Source of the DNA: CAZNUP01 sp964609775
Lineage (GTDB): Bacteria; Patescibacteriota; Microgenomatia; JAMCZE01
DNA length: 9,360 nt
Direction: 5' to 3'
Assembly (NCBI GenBank): GCA_964609775.1
Contig: CAZSSJ010000026.1
Location: 1 to 9,360 of the forward strand
Numbering within the stretch: the stretch's first letter is position 1; each line of letters starts with the position of its first letter. The position numbers and the translations under genes were made by a program. The notes under the pieces are model-generated. The model worked only from the letters and a program-made list of their open reading frames with translations. It was not told where the DNA came from and searched no databases. Of the stretch, positions 1-5,957 are shown one piece after another.

Positions 1-2
1 GT

Positions 3-179
3 TCTTTTAGTGGGAGAAACCCAAAAAATTCATGGACTTACCGCGTAAGTCCTGTAGAAAGGCTGAGATCTGACGATTTAGCAAAAGTGGCGAGTGGCGA
101 CAGTGTATTCCGGCCCGACCTATCCCACTGGCTGCAAGCTCGATGGAAAGCATTTACGGGGAAAAGAATCTCCTTCTAA
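3..179 (+). CDS. C-terminal fragment of an unidentified protein
   Basis: This frame is open from the window edge to a TAA at 177-179, giving 58 residues that read like ordinary soluble protein: charged and aromatic residues are mixed, with the run SPVERLRSDD near the middle and RWKAFTGKRISF at the very end. I do not recognise the family. The 5' end lies outside the window. Two other frames overlap here. One ends at 46-48. The other, open to 424, begins inside this frame and ends in a dispersed repeat, so I consider it a shadow. It could be a chance open frame, because 58 codons is short. Confidence 0.4.
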   Translation, partial: SFSGRNPKNSWTYRVSPVERLRSDDLAKVASGDSVFRPDLSHWLQARWKAFTGKRISF

Positions 180-364
180 AAACTGTGCCCACAGACTTTG
201 AATATGAAGCTTTCGACGCAACTCTCGGCATATCATTACTCTTAGTCTTCCTTCATATCCTTCTTTCCTGGATTTTTCCAAAAAGGTTCGACAACCGCAA
301 GGGCTTGATTCCCAAAACTAAATCCCCTATCCTGCCCCCCATGCGCACCGGCGTCCAATTGAAA

Positions 365-409
365 AAGGCGTGGGCTTGCGAAGCTAACCAAAATCGCGTC
401 ACAAGGCTC
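365..409. repeat. 45-bp dispersed repeat, copy A
   Basis: This copy matches the segment at 1981-2025 at 40 of 45 positions. Both start AAGGCGTGG and end in the shared 19-base block AAATCGCGTCACAAGGCTC. Four of the five differences fall in a 12-base stretch that would be the loop of a stem made by GCGA with TCGC, with an outer CTT/AAG part and a 5-base bulge (GTCAC); the fifth breaks one outer pair. It sits 11 bp beyond the hicA stop. Read on the minus strand it is followed by TTTTTC, so it may act as the hicA transcription terminator. No coding role: the base changes between the copies alter the amino acids. Confidence 0.7.
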
Positions 410-420
410 CACTCGATTCA

Positions 421-642
421 TTAAACTTCCTCCAAAAAATCCTCCACTGAAATCTTTGCCTGGCGAAGAATTGCCCGAAGTGTTCCTGTGCTCACAGGTT
501 TGTTATGAACCGGAACAACAGTGCGTCGACCATCCTTGTGAACAAAAACCACATGGCTACTTTTTGTCGTTCGGTCGACAAAACCCTCTTTGAGCAGCAC
601 TTTTTCCACATCACGAGGCTTGATTTGAGGAATTTTTGGCAT
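421..642 (-). CDS. hicA: HicA-family mRNA interferase toxin
   Basis: The product is 73 aa, the usual size of HicA. HicA toxins are small double-stranded-RNA-binding-fold ribonucleases that cut mRNA and are neutralised by HicB. Visible hallmarks are the N-terminal helix region (IKPRDVEKVLLKEGF), the active-site His in KSSHVVF (His30, in the position of the GSH motif), the strand VHKDGRRTVVPVHNKPV, and the C-terminal STGTLRAILRQAKISVEDFL. I chose ATG at 642 rather than the TTG one codon upstream. It starts 6 bases after the hicB stop, so the two are co-transcribed and probably translationally coupled. The toxin looks intact although its antitoxin gene is interrupted, so either the toxin is silent or weakly expressed, or the remaining HicB fragment still works. 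Confidence 0.88.
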   Translation of the reverse strand: MPKIPQIKPRDVEKVLLKEGFVDRTTKSSHVVFVHKDGRRTVVPVHNKPVSTGTLRAILRQAKISVEDFLEEV

Positions 643-648
643 CAAGCA

Positions 649-1025
649 TCAAAAAGCAAACCGCACTGGACCGTTAACAGAAATTTGCGCTGTCGCCACA
701 ATATCCTGTTCCACTCTATCTGTTGGCACCGGCTGTCCGTCAGAAACCAAACTTTCCACAAATGCTTCAATGGCCCCCCGAACATTTTTGATTGCCTCTT
801 CAATTGTCTTTCCATCATCAGCCACACCCAAGGTGGGTGCATAGGGCTCGTCCCAAAACAATATTTACAGGTGTTTTGGGTTACGGCCCTTTGTGCCGCA
901 TCTCATCTAAAAATTTGTCATAGTTAATTTGAGATGCGGCCATAGGCAGTATAACCTGGATTGCCAGTTCCGGTCTGTCTGTCTGGTTCGACAATAATCC
1001 GGTAGTTAAGCAGTGTAGTTTGCAT
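649..1025 (-). pseudogene. hicB: HicB antitoxin gene interrupted by a 96-bp insertion
   Basis: The N-terminal part starts at ATG 1025 and reads MQTTLLNYRIIVEP, then continues to the GNPGYTAY motif, where it runs into insertion sequence and a stop. The C-terminal part resumes in another frame (bases 841 down to 649) as APTLGVADDGKTIEEAI and on to the end VNGPVRFAF. Removing 101 bp (the 96-bp insert plus one copy of its 5-bp duplication) gives one uninterrupted 91-codon frame with GYTAY joined to APTLGVADDG, exactly the HicB fold order. HicB binds and blocks HicA and, in longer forms, represses the operon; this short form shows no obvious C-terminal DNA-binding domain. A TTG at 861 inside the insert could start a 70-residue remnant but has no ribosome-binding site. 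Confidence 0.88.
846..941. mobile_element. 96-bp double-hairpin insertion element with 5-bp target duplication
   Basis: The insert is flanked by perfect ATAGG copies at 841-845 and 942-946; deleting one copy plus the insert restores hicB. It contains two stem-loops. The first pairs CCCAAAACA (852-860) with TGTTTTGGG (872-880), with an outer AGGGC/GCCCT pair (843-847 and 886-890). The second is a perfect 11-bp stem, GCCGCATCTCA (895-905) with TGAGATGCGGC (930-940), with a 24-base loop. There is no transposase frame and no convincing terminal inverted repeat, so it must have moved in trans. It is MITE-like by size and duplication; the paired hairpins also recall REP-type or IS200/IS605-derived palindromic elements, although those normally make no duplication. 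Confidence 0.8.
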
Positions 1026-1033
1026 ACCAAAAC

Positions 1034-1062
1034 AGTATAGCAATTTCGTCCTCAAAACACAA
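1034..1062 (-). promoter_or_regulatory. Promoter of hicBA
   Basis: Read on the minus strand there is TTGTGT (1062-1057), a spacer of exactly 17 bp, and TATACT (1039-1034). The expected transcription start lies about 6-9 bases downstream, essentially at the hicB ATG (1025). No Shine-Dalgarno sequence lies at a useful distance, so the message is probably leaderless or nearly so. Confidence 0.55.
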
Positions 1063-1136
1063 AATCAAAAAATTAGTCTTCAACCTCTCACCTTCACGTC
1101 CAAAGCCGGCCCATCATCTGCGGAAAGTCTAAAAGT

Positions 1137-1895
1137 CTAATAGTCTTTCTCGATGTGCTTCAGAGCTCTTTCAAACGGTTCCGGGGTAAGATTGAAGTAG
1201 CCCACAAAAGGATTATCCAAATCCTCCACCAACTGAAAGACCATCGCCAAAATAAAGCCCAGCGCCCCCACTGCCAGAAAACCATAAAACAGACTGGAGA
1301 ACGGCATGACCACAAACGTCACCAGAGCAAAAAGCGAAGAAACATACAGAAAAGTTTTCAGAAGAATCGGCAAACGGGCTAAACTTTGATTGATCCTCTC
1401 AGTCCGGATTTGCCCCAGCTGTCCGTAATGATCAATCACATGATTAAAGACCACCGAATCGTGCTCGTCATCAAACTTAATCTCCCTGATTATCTCTGAA
1501 ATTTTTCTGAAAGCCTTTCCTGTCTCCAGGCCTCTCTGGCCACCCCCCACTGTTTGAAATTTACCGGCAATCACCAAACTGGCATAAGTTTTAATCGCCC
1601 CCTTCATCTCCCGGGTGAGCTTGCTGTCCCGAAAATATAAAGTTAGCCTGAACAACCGCTCCAAACCTTGGGCTTCCTTGTCGATCAGTCGCGAGGTCGT
1701 GTTCCACTGACTCCAAACCTCGAAAACCACAAAGGCCGCCATAATGCCATAAAGAGTGCCAAAAACGGTGACAAAAGCGGAGATTCCTCCAACATCAGGC
1801 AGATAAAGATCCGTCCTCAAAAGCAACCGGGACAGATACATCCCCAGAACTGCAACACCGGCAAAAAACAAAGACCTTCCAACCACTGTTTTCAT
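1137..1895 (-). CDS. DUF4239 (bestrophin-like domain) membrane protein
   Basis: The product is 252 aa with four hydrophobic segments: about residues 8-26, 38-60, 178-199 and 203-223. The second contains the family-like run GGISAFVTVFGTLYGIMAAFVVFEVWSQW, seen here in pieces as FVTVFGTLYG and AAFVVFEVW. A soluble helical domain (about 65-175) separates the two pairs of membrane helices, and EDLDNPFVGYFNL closes the last helix. This arrangement matches the DUF4239 bestrophin-like family, whose exact role is unknown; ion transport is a suggestion from fold similarity only. The ATG at 1895 is supported by a strong GGGGAGG ribosome site a few bases upstream. It stands alone, with its own promoter. 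Three AGTCTAA-like units sit on its stop codon (1127-1146). Confidence 0.75.
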   Translation of the reverse strand: MKTVVGRSLFFAGVAVLGMYLSRLLLRTDLYLPDVGGISAFVTVFGTLYGIMAAFVVFEVWSQWNTTSRLIDKEAQGLERLFRLTLYFRDSKLTREMKGAIKTYASLVIAGKFQTVGGGQRGLETGKAFRKISEIIREIKFDDEHDSVVFNHVIDHYGQLGQIRTERINQSLARLPILLKTFLYVSSLFALVTFVVMPFSSLFYGFLAVGALGFILAMVFQLVEDLDNPFVGYFNLTPEPFERALKHIEKDY

Positions 1896-1906
1896 ACGCC
1901 TCCCCT

Positions 1907-1935
1907 AATATAAAACACCCGGCATCAATTTGCAA
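1907..1935 (-). promoter_or_regulatory. Promoter of the DUF4239 gene
   Basis: On the minus strand TTGCAA (1935-1930) and TATATT (1912-1907) are separated by exactly 17 bp. Transcription would begin about 1900, just at the GGGGAGG ribosome site, giving a very short leader. Confidence 0.5.
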
Positions 1936-1980
1936 TCACCCACTCACCTCCTCTCCAACATTTTGACAATGGAACTTTCA

Positions 1981-2025
1981 AAGGCGTGGCCTTGCGAATC
2001 TGGCCGAAATCGCGTCACAAGGCTC
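1981..2025. repeat. 45-bp dispersed repeat, copy B
   Basis: This is the second copy of the repeat at 365-409 (5 differences in 45). It lies between the divergent DUF4239 and glycosyltransferase genes. Here GCCTT can pair either with AAGGC to its left (loop GTG) or with AAGGC to its right across the GCGA/TCGC stem, so two exclusive folds are possible. Copy A breaks one pair in both folds, so the switch idea is weak. Confidence 0.7.
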
Positions 2026-2092
2026 TGTTCATCTCCAGCGCCTCTGTACAATCCCCCGAAGATCACCAGCCAGCCTACAAATCCTGACTCTC

Positions 2093-2122
2093 TTGCTAAT
2101 AATCTGCCCATATGAGTATATT
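2093..2122 (+). promoter_or_regulatory. Candidate promoter of the glycosyltransferase gene
   Basis: TTGCTA (2093-2098) and TATATT (2117-2122) are 18 bp apart. The predicted start of transcription, around 2128-2131, coincides with the GTG codon at 2128, so the transcript may be leaderless. The hicB gene shows the same arrangement. No ribosome-binding site is visible. Confidence 0.35.
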
Positions 2123-2127
2123 TGTTT

Positions 2128-3819
2128 GTGCGCAAATACCTACTCATCCTTACCCTCGTCGGTTTTCTCCTCTATCTCCCAAGCCTCACCGGCCCGTTCC
2201 TCTGGGACGATGAAGATTTTGTCTATGCCAATGAATATGTCAGAGATTTCCGGATCGACAAATTCTTCACCGACCCCCAAACCGCCGGCCGAGGCAAGCT
2301 CTCCAACTACTACCGCCCCCTGCCCCAAATCGCCTACGCTTCAGTGCATGCAATTTTCGGTTTTAACCCCTTTTGGTATCACCTCCTAAACGTCCTCGCC
2401 CACATCACCGCCGCCTGTGCGATATTAAGTTTCTTTTATGTCCTTTTAAACTCGAAATTCGAATATCGAAACCCGAAACAAATCAAAAATTCAAATGATC
2501 AAAATTCTAAACGTTTAGAACATTTGAAATTTGAAAATTCTAAAATTGTTTCGGATTTTGGATTTCGTGCTTCGGATTTAATTGCTCATTACCCATTGCT
2601 CATTGCCTTATTATTTCTGGTCCACCCCGTCCAAACTGAAGCCGTCAGCTACATTAGTGGCCTTTCCGACCCCCTCTTTGTCCTTTTTGGATTCCTATCC
2701 TTAATTTTCTATCTTCTCAAAAACGAGCGCAAAAACATGATCCCCCTGAGCCTCTTTTTCTTCACTCTGTCATTATTGTCTAAAGAAACCGGGGCCGTCT
2801 TCCTACCTATTTTGATAACACTCGCCGCCCTTGATGAATTAATTAAACAAAACCTATCCGATCGTATAGGAATTGTTAAATTAATTAACTGGAAAAACAT
2901 CAACGCTCTAACCAAAAGTGTAGGCCCATATGCAATGGCCACTCTTGTCTACCTCTGGTACCACTTCTCCTTCATCAACAGCCTCGACATCAAATCCGCC
3001 TGGGGCAACAATCCCTACGCCAACTCCCTCCTCGTCCGCCTCCTGACTTTCATCCAAAACTTCCCCGCCTACATCGGCCTTCTCATCTTTCCCAAAGACC
3101 TCTTCATGGAACGCGACTACACAGTTCAGATCCAAACCCAAGCTCTGAATCTACATCTCATAGGCCTCATAATTCTCATTGGACTCGTCGGTCTTTTTCT
3201 CTGGAGACTCCACCAGAAACTTCTCCCTCCTCCCTCCTCCCTCCTCACTTTCTGTTTTACGGGTTTTTTTATCAGCTTCCTCCCCTACACCGGCCTCGTC
3301 TTAATTAACGGCATTTTCTACGAACACTTTCTCTATCTCCCCCTCGTCTTCTTCTTCGCTTTCTGGATAATTCTAATCAGCTCCCTAAACCGCCCAACCT
3401 TCCTAACCCCCCTGATTACCCTAATCATGTTCCTTTTCATCCTCCGCAATCTCTCCCGCCAGCTTGACTGGACCGACTCCGTCCGTTTCTACTCCCAAAC
3501 CCTGAAGCATGCACCCAACTCCATTCGCATCATCAACGGCCTGGGCATGGCCTATGCTGAAAAAGGTGACCTCGACTCCGCGATTCGTGAATATTCGTTG
3601 CTAATCAGCGTCAATCCTCATGTTCCTCACGCCTACCACAACCTGGCCAACGCCTACGCCGCCAAAGGAGATCTGGCCAATGCCGAGAAAAACTATCTGA
3701 AAGCCCTCGAAGTCGACCCCAACTTCTTCTACTCCCTCCAGTCTCTGGCTAACCTCTACCAGCAAACTGGACAAAAAGAGAAACTCCACAATCTACTCCT
3801 AAGGTTCAATGTTCAGTGA
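2128..3819 (+). CDS. TMTC/PMT-like membrane glycosyltransferase with C-terminal TPRs
   Basis: The product is about 563 aa from GTG 2128 (565 from TTG 2122; numbering here from 2122). It has roughly ten membrane helices followed by tetratricopeptide repeats at about 470-560. GT-C hallmarks are the acidic pair in FLWDDEDF (Asp29-Asp30) just after the first helix, NYYRPLPQ (62-69), HPVQTEAVSYISGLSD (168-183) and SKETGAVF (220-227). The family transfers sugar from a polyprenyl-phosphate carrier to protein or cell-surface acceptors on the outer face of the membrane; the TPRs probably bind the acceptor. The acceptor cannot be told from sequence. Residues about 111-152, between two helices, are encoded by a palindromic repeat and have no family counterpart. 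A heptamer repeat encodes PPPSS near 370. The last 7 bases overlap pepF tail to tail, with no terminator between them. Confidence 0.82.
   Translation: MRKYLLILTLVGFLLYLPSLTGPFLWDDEDFVYANEYVRDFRIDKFFTDPQTAGRGKLSNYYRPLPQIAYASVHAIFGFNPFWYHLLNVLAHITAACAILSFFYVLLNSKFEYRNPKQIKNSNDQNSKRLEHLKFENSKIVSDFGFRASDLIAHYPLLIALLFLVHPVQTEAVSYISGLSDPLFVLFGFLSLIFYLLKNERKNMIPLSLFFFTLSLLSKETGAVFLPILITLAALDELIKQNLSDRIGIVKLINWKNINALTKSVGPYAMATLVYLWYHFSFINSLDIKSAWGNNPYANSLLVRLLTFIQNFPAYIGLLIFPKDLFMERDYTVQIQTQALNLHLIGLIILIGLVGLFLWRLHQKLLPPPSSLLTFCFTGFFISFLPYTGLVLINGIFYEHFLYLPLVFFFAFWIILISSLNRPTFLTPLITLIMFLFILRNLSRQLDWTDSVRFYSQTLKHAPNSIRIINGLGMAYAEKGDLDSAIREYSLLISVNPHVPHAYHNLANAYAAKGDLANAEKNYLKALEVDPNFFYSLQSLANLYQQTGQKEKLHNLLLRFNVQ
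2450..2581. repeat. Palindromic protein-embedded repeat, long copy
   Basis: This is an imperfect palindrome of about 130 bp centred on the perfect 16-base palindrome TTCTAAACGTTTAGAA (2505-2520). The outer arms mirror each other: CGAAACCCGAAACAA on the left (2467-2481) against CAAAATCCGAAACAA read from the right. It is AT-rich, unlike the surrounding C-rich gene, and is translated in frame as a polar insert containing KNSNDQNSK and SDFGFRASD. A shorter relative lies in the hydrolase gene at 6415-6481. It behaves like the Rickettsia palindromic elements, which also insert in frame in genes. I know the motif type as common in CPR and other uncultured phyla, but I cannot confirm that here. Confidence 0.8.
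3223..3246 (+). repeat. Heptanucleotide tandem repeat (CTCCCTC, 3.4 copies)
   Basis: Three exact copies of CTCCCTC are followed by a partial CTC, inside the glycosyltransferase gene, encoding part of LLPPPSSLL between two membrane helices. The unit length is not a multiple of three, so gain or loss of one unit would shift the frame and cut off the TPRs. Confidence 0.75.
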
Positions 3820-5621
3820 AACTTCTTTAATTTTCTCGCCAACTTTTCCGTCTCGTCTAAAAGTCTCTCCGTCTCGCCAATTCCCTTTTCCCAAAACCCC
3901 GGATCGGTAATATCAATCCCTAATTTCTTAAAAATATTTCTCGGCGAATCGGAACTTCCGGCCGCTAAAAATTCCTTGACTTTTGAAATCGCTTTCGGAT
4001 CTTCTCGGACCATCGCCTGAAGCGACTTGGAAATGAGAAGTCCCGAGGCGTAAGAATAAACATAGAAAAAATATCTGATGTGCTCCCACTGGACCCACCA
4101 ATTGGCCGACTTATCCGTCATCTCCACCACATCCCCCTGCTGCCGCGTCATCTCCGTCTTGAAAATTTCTCCAATCTCTCCCTTGGACAAATAGCCCTTT
4201 TCTCGAAACTGCCGATGCAGTTCCGTCTCGAAGTTGTAGAGGGCAACTTGCCGGAAAATCGTTCCCATGTCCTCCTGAAGCTTCATCACCATGAGAGCCA
4301 GCCGCAACTCCTCATCGGCTTCTTTTTCCAGCTCTTCCAAAACAAAGTCCTCCATAAACGTGCTCGCCACTTCTGCCACTGACAACGGACTGTTAAAATT
4401 AAGGGCATTTTGGGTCTTTCTCATCAGATGATAATTAATCGCGTGCCCGAATTCATGAGCGATGGTCAAAACATCCTGCAGCTTGCCAGTGTGATTCAGA
4501 AGCACATACGTTGGCAAAACAATTAAATCTGTCGCACAAAACGCCCCACTCCTCTTCCCCTTTTTCGGATAGACATCCACTTGCCCCGCCTGAACAGAAG
4601 AGACAAAGATCTGCTCAAACTCCGGGTCCAGCCACCCAAACACTCGGCCCACCAAATCCACTGAATCCTCAAAACCGTACTTCTTATCGATTTTTCCGTA
4701 CTGCACCACCCGATCATAGTAATTCAATTTCTTTTGCCCCAGCAATTTGGCAAACAAACCGAAATATCTCTGTGACAGGTCAAAGCGCTTCGTCACTGCA
4801 GAAGTTAAGGCGTCAACCACTTCCGTGTCGATGTCATCGCTCAAGTGACGGGCCGCATCCGGCCGATCAAAATGCCGCAGCTCATCATCTATCCTTTTGT
4901 ATTCCAGAATGGAATTAATCTCATGTTCCGCCACTTCCGAGAGTTTCTCGGCAACGTCATCCACGGCTTGGCCGGCACTATGCCGCACTTTCTGATCTTT
5001 ATTTCTTAAATAGGCATGAAATTCTGTGTACGGTTTAATCTCCTTCTTCCCCTCCGATGTCCAGACCTCTCTCTCTTGTTTCGACAGCATACTCGACACC
5101 ATTTCCACCCAATTACCATAAGACGTCTTTGCCTTGAGAGTCATAATCTTTTCTTCCGGCTCAGACAAATTATGTTTTGCCTCTTTAAAAATTTTCTCTA
5201 AGAAGTGTCTGTCCGGCTGGAGCCCAGAATCTTCCAGGAAGTCTCTCTGCAAACCCGCCGGAATTTTCGCGACCCGAAGTTCAAAAAACTGCACCCCTGT
5301 CGTCATCCTTCGTCCAAAATCAATCGTCTTATTTTCCTTACCCCGAAGCGTTGTGTCCAACTGGTCCACCGCCGTTCGCAAAGAAAAATAGAACCCCTGC
5401 TTTCCATCTTTTCCATAATTTTTGACCAGATGCTCGTACTCCCCAAGCGGTTCTGAAAGGATCTTTGGATTTTTGAGATAATCTTCCCGATCCTTCCATT
5501 TCTTGGCAAACTTCCCCACCTCTTCTTCCATTTTTTCCCGTTCTGCAAGAATTCCCGGATCGTCATCCGAAGCAAACAGAGGGCTCAAATCCCAGGAGGT
5601 TTTAATCGGGGCCATACTCAT
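3813..5621 (-). CDS. pepF: Oligoendopeptidase F (M3B metallopeptidase)
   Basis: The product is 602 aa, the typical length for PepF. This cytoplasmic zinc peptidase cuts short peptides of roughly 7-17 residues and takes part in peptide turnover. The zinc site is HEFGH (His389, Glu390, His393), with the third ligand Glu417 in SVAEVASTFMED. The C-terminal WEHIRYFFYVYSYASG (512-527) supplies the conserved His/Tyr that polarise the substrate. The N-terminal helical cap (from TSWDLSPLF) and the PYTEFHAYLRNKD region are also normal. No residue needed for catalysis is missing. ATG 5621 is preferred to the ATG two codons later because its ATGA overlaps the TGA of the upstream small gene. It is the last gene of a four-gene operon and ends 7 bp inside the facing glycosyltransferase gene. 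Confidence 0.95.
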   Translation of the reverse strand: MSMAPIKTSWDLSPLFASDDDPGILAEREKMEEEVGKFAKKWKDREDYLKNPKILSEPLGEYEHLVKNYGKDGKQGFYFSLRTAVDQLDTTLRGKENKTIDFGRRMTTGVQFFELRVAKIPAGLQRDFLEDSGLQPDRHFLEKIFKEAKHNLSEPEEKIMTLKAKTSYGNWVEMVSSMLSKQEREVWTSEGKKEIKPYTEFHAYLRNKDQKVRHSAGQAVDDVAEKLSEVAEHEINSILEYKRIDDELRHFDRPDAARHLSDDIDTEVVDALTSAVTKRFDLSQRYFGLFAKLLGQKKLNYYDRVVQYGKIDKKYGFEDSVDLVGRVFGWLDPEFEQIFVSSVQAGQVDVYPKKGKRSGAFCATDLIVLPTYVLLNHTGKLQDVLTIAHEFGHAINYHLMRKTQNALNFNSPLSVAEVASTFMEDFVLEELEKEADEELRLALMVMKLQEDMGTIFRQVALYNFETELHRQFREKGYLSKGEIGEIFKTEMTRQQGDVVEMTDKSANWWVQWEHIRYFFYVYSYASGLLISKSLQAMVREDPKAISKVKEFLAAGSSDSPRNIFKKLGIDITDPGFWEKGIGETERLLDETEKLARKLKKFH

Positions 5622-5746
5622 CGACTTCTGCTCTTTTTCCCCTCTACCATGTCCTTAAAAAAAACCACATAAACCATAATCGCGACTATCATTGTTAATG
5701 AAGTCGCAATTAACACGCGGGCATTAAAGTCAACAAAATTAAACAT
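5618..5746 (-). CDS. Small single-span membrane protein (42 aa)
   Basis: ATG 5746 to TGA 5618 encodes MFNFVDFNARVLIATSLTMI and then a hydrophobic continuation, giving one membrane helix (about residues 11-30) and a strongly basic end (GKKSRSR). A ribosome-binding site AAGGAAG lies just upstream. The start overlaps the stop of the preceding gene by 8 bp and the stop overlaps the pepF start as ATGA, so position alone argues it is translated. The basic C-terminus would stay in the cytoplasm. No family is recognised; a small membrane accessory to its operon neighbours is only a guess. Confidence 0.6.
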   Translation of the reverse strand: MFNFVDFNARVLIATSLTMIVAIMVYVVFFKDMVEGKKSRSR

Positions 5747-5957
5747 TCTTCCTTTTCTTTCTATTCAACTCAACATTTCTAATGTACATCGATACGACTA
5801 AAAAAGCAAGAGCAAACACGACATCACTGAGCACAACAAGCAATCCAAACCAACTACTATCGGAGGAAGTTGCCGCTATTGCCGCTCCAGCGAAAAACGC
5901 AGACATATTAACAAAGAAGTCTGCGACTGTTCCGAAAATTACACCATTCTGAATCAT
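5739..5957 (-). CDS. Small two-span membrane protein (72 aa)
   Basis: The product has two hydrophobic stretches, about residues 13-30 (FFVNMSAFFAGAAIAA) and 36-58 (WFGLLVVLSDVVFALAFLVV), then a basic tail (NRKKRKNV). The ATG at 5957 overlaps the hydrolase TGA as ATGA, and its own stop overlaps the next small gene by 8 bp. Translation is therefore coupled along the operon. I do not recognise a family. Both loops and tail suggest an inner-membrane protein with N and C termini in the cytoplasm. Confidence 0.6.
   Translation of the reverse strand: MIQNGVIFGTVADFFVNMSAFFAGAAIAATSSDSSWFGLLVVLSDVVFALAFLVVSMYIRNVELNRKKRKNV

Noticed and set aside
143..424. 93-codon plus-strand frame with a hydrophobic stretch
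   Set aside because: It begins inside the better frame ending at 179, has no ribosome site, and its last quarter is the dispersed repeat that occurs in a similar spurious frame at 1930-2115. Bases 180-364 hold nothing else I can support.
505..927. 140-codon plus-strand frame opposite hicBA
   Set aside because: It is the complement of hicA, hicB and the insertion; protein motifs are clear only on the minus strand.
906..929. Fragment inside the hicB insertion that can be read as a peptide resembling a tyrosine-recombinase N-terminus
   Set aside because: The readable stretch is only about a dozen residues before a stop and spans the hairpin; similarity is too short to mean anything.
1930..2115. 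61-codon plus-strand frame upstream of the glycosyltransferase
   Set aside because: It consists largely of the 45-bp repeat and promoter sequence; base changes relative to copy A are non-synonymous.
3223..3246. CRISPR or larger repeat array anywhere in the window
   Set aside because: No regularly spaced repeats with unique spacers were seen; the only tandem repeats are the short heptamers.
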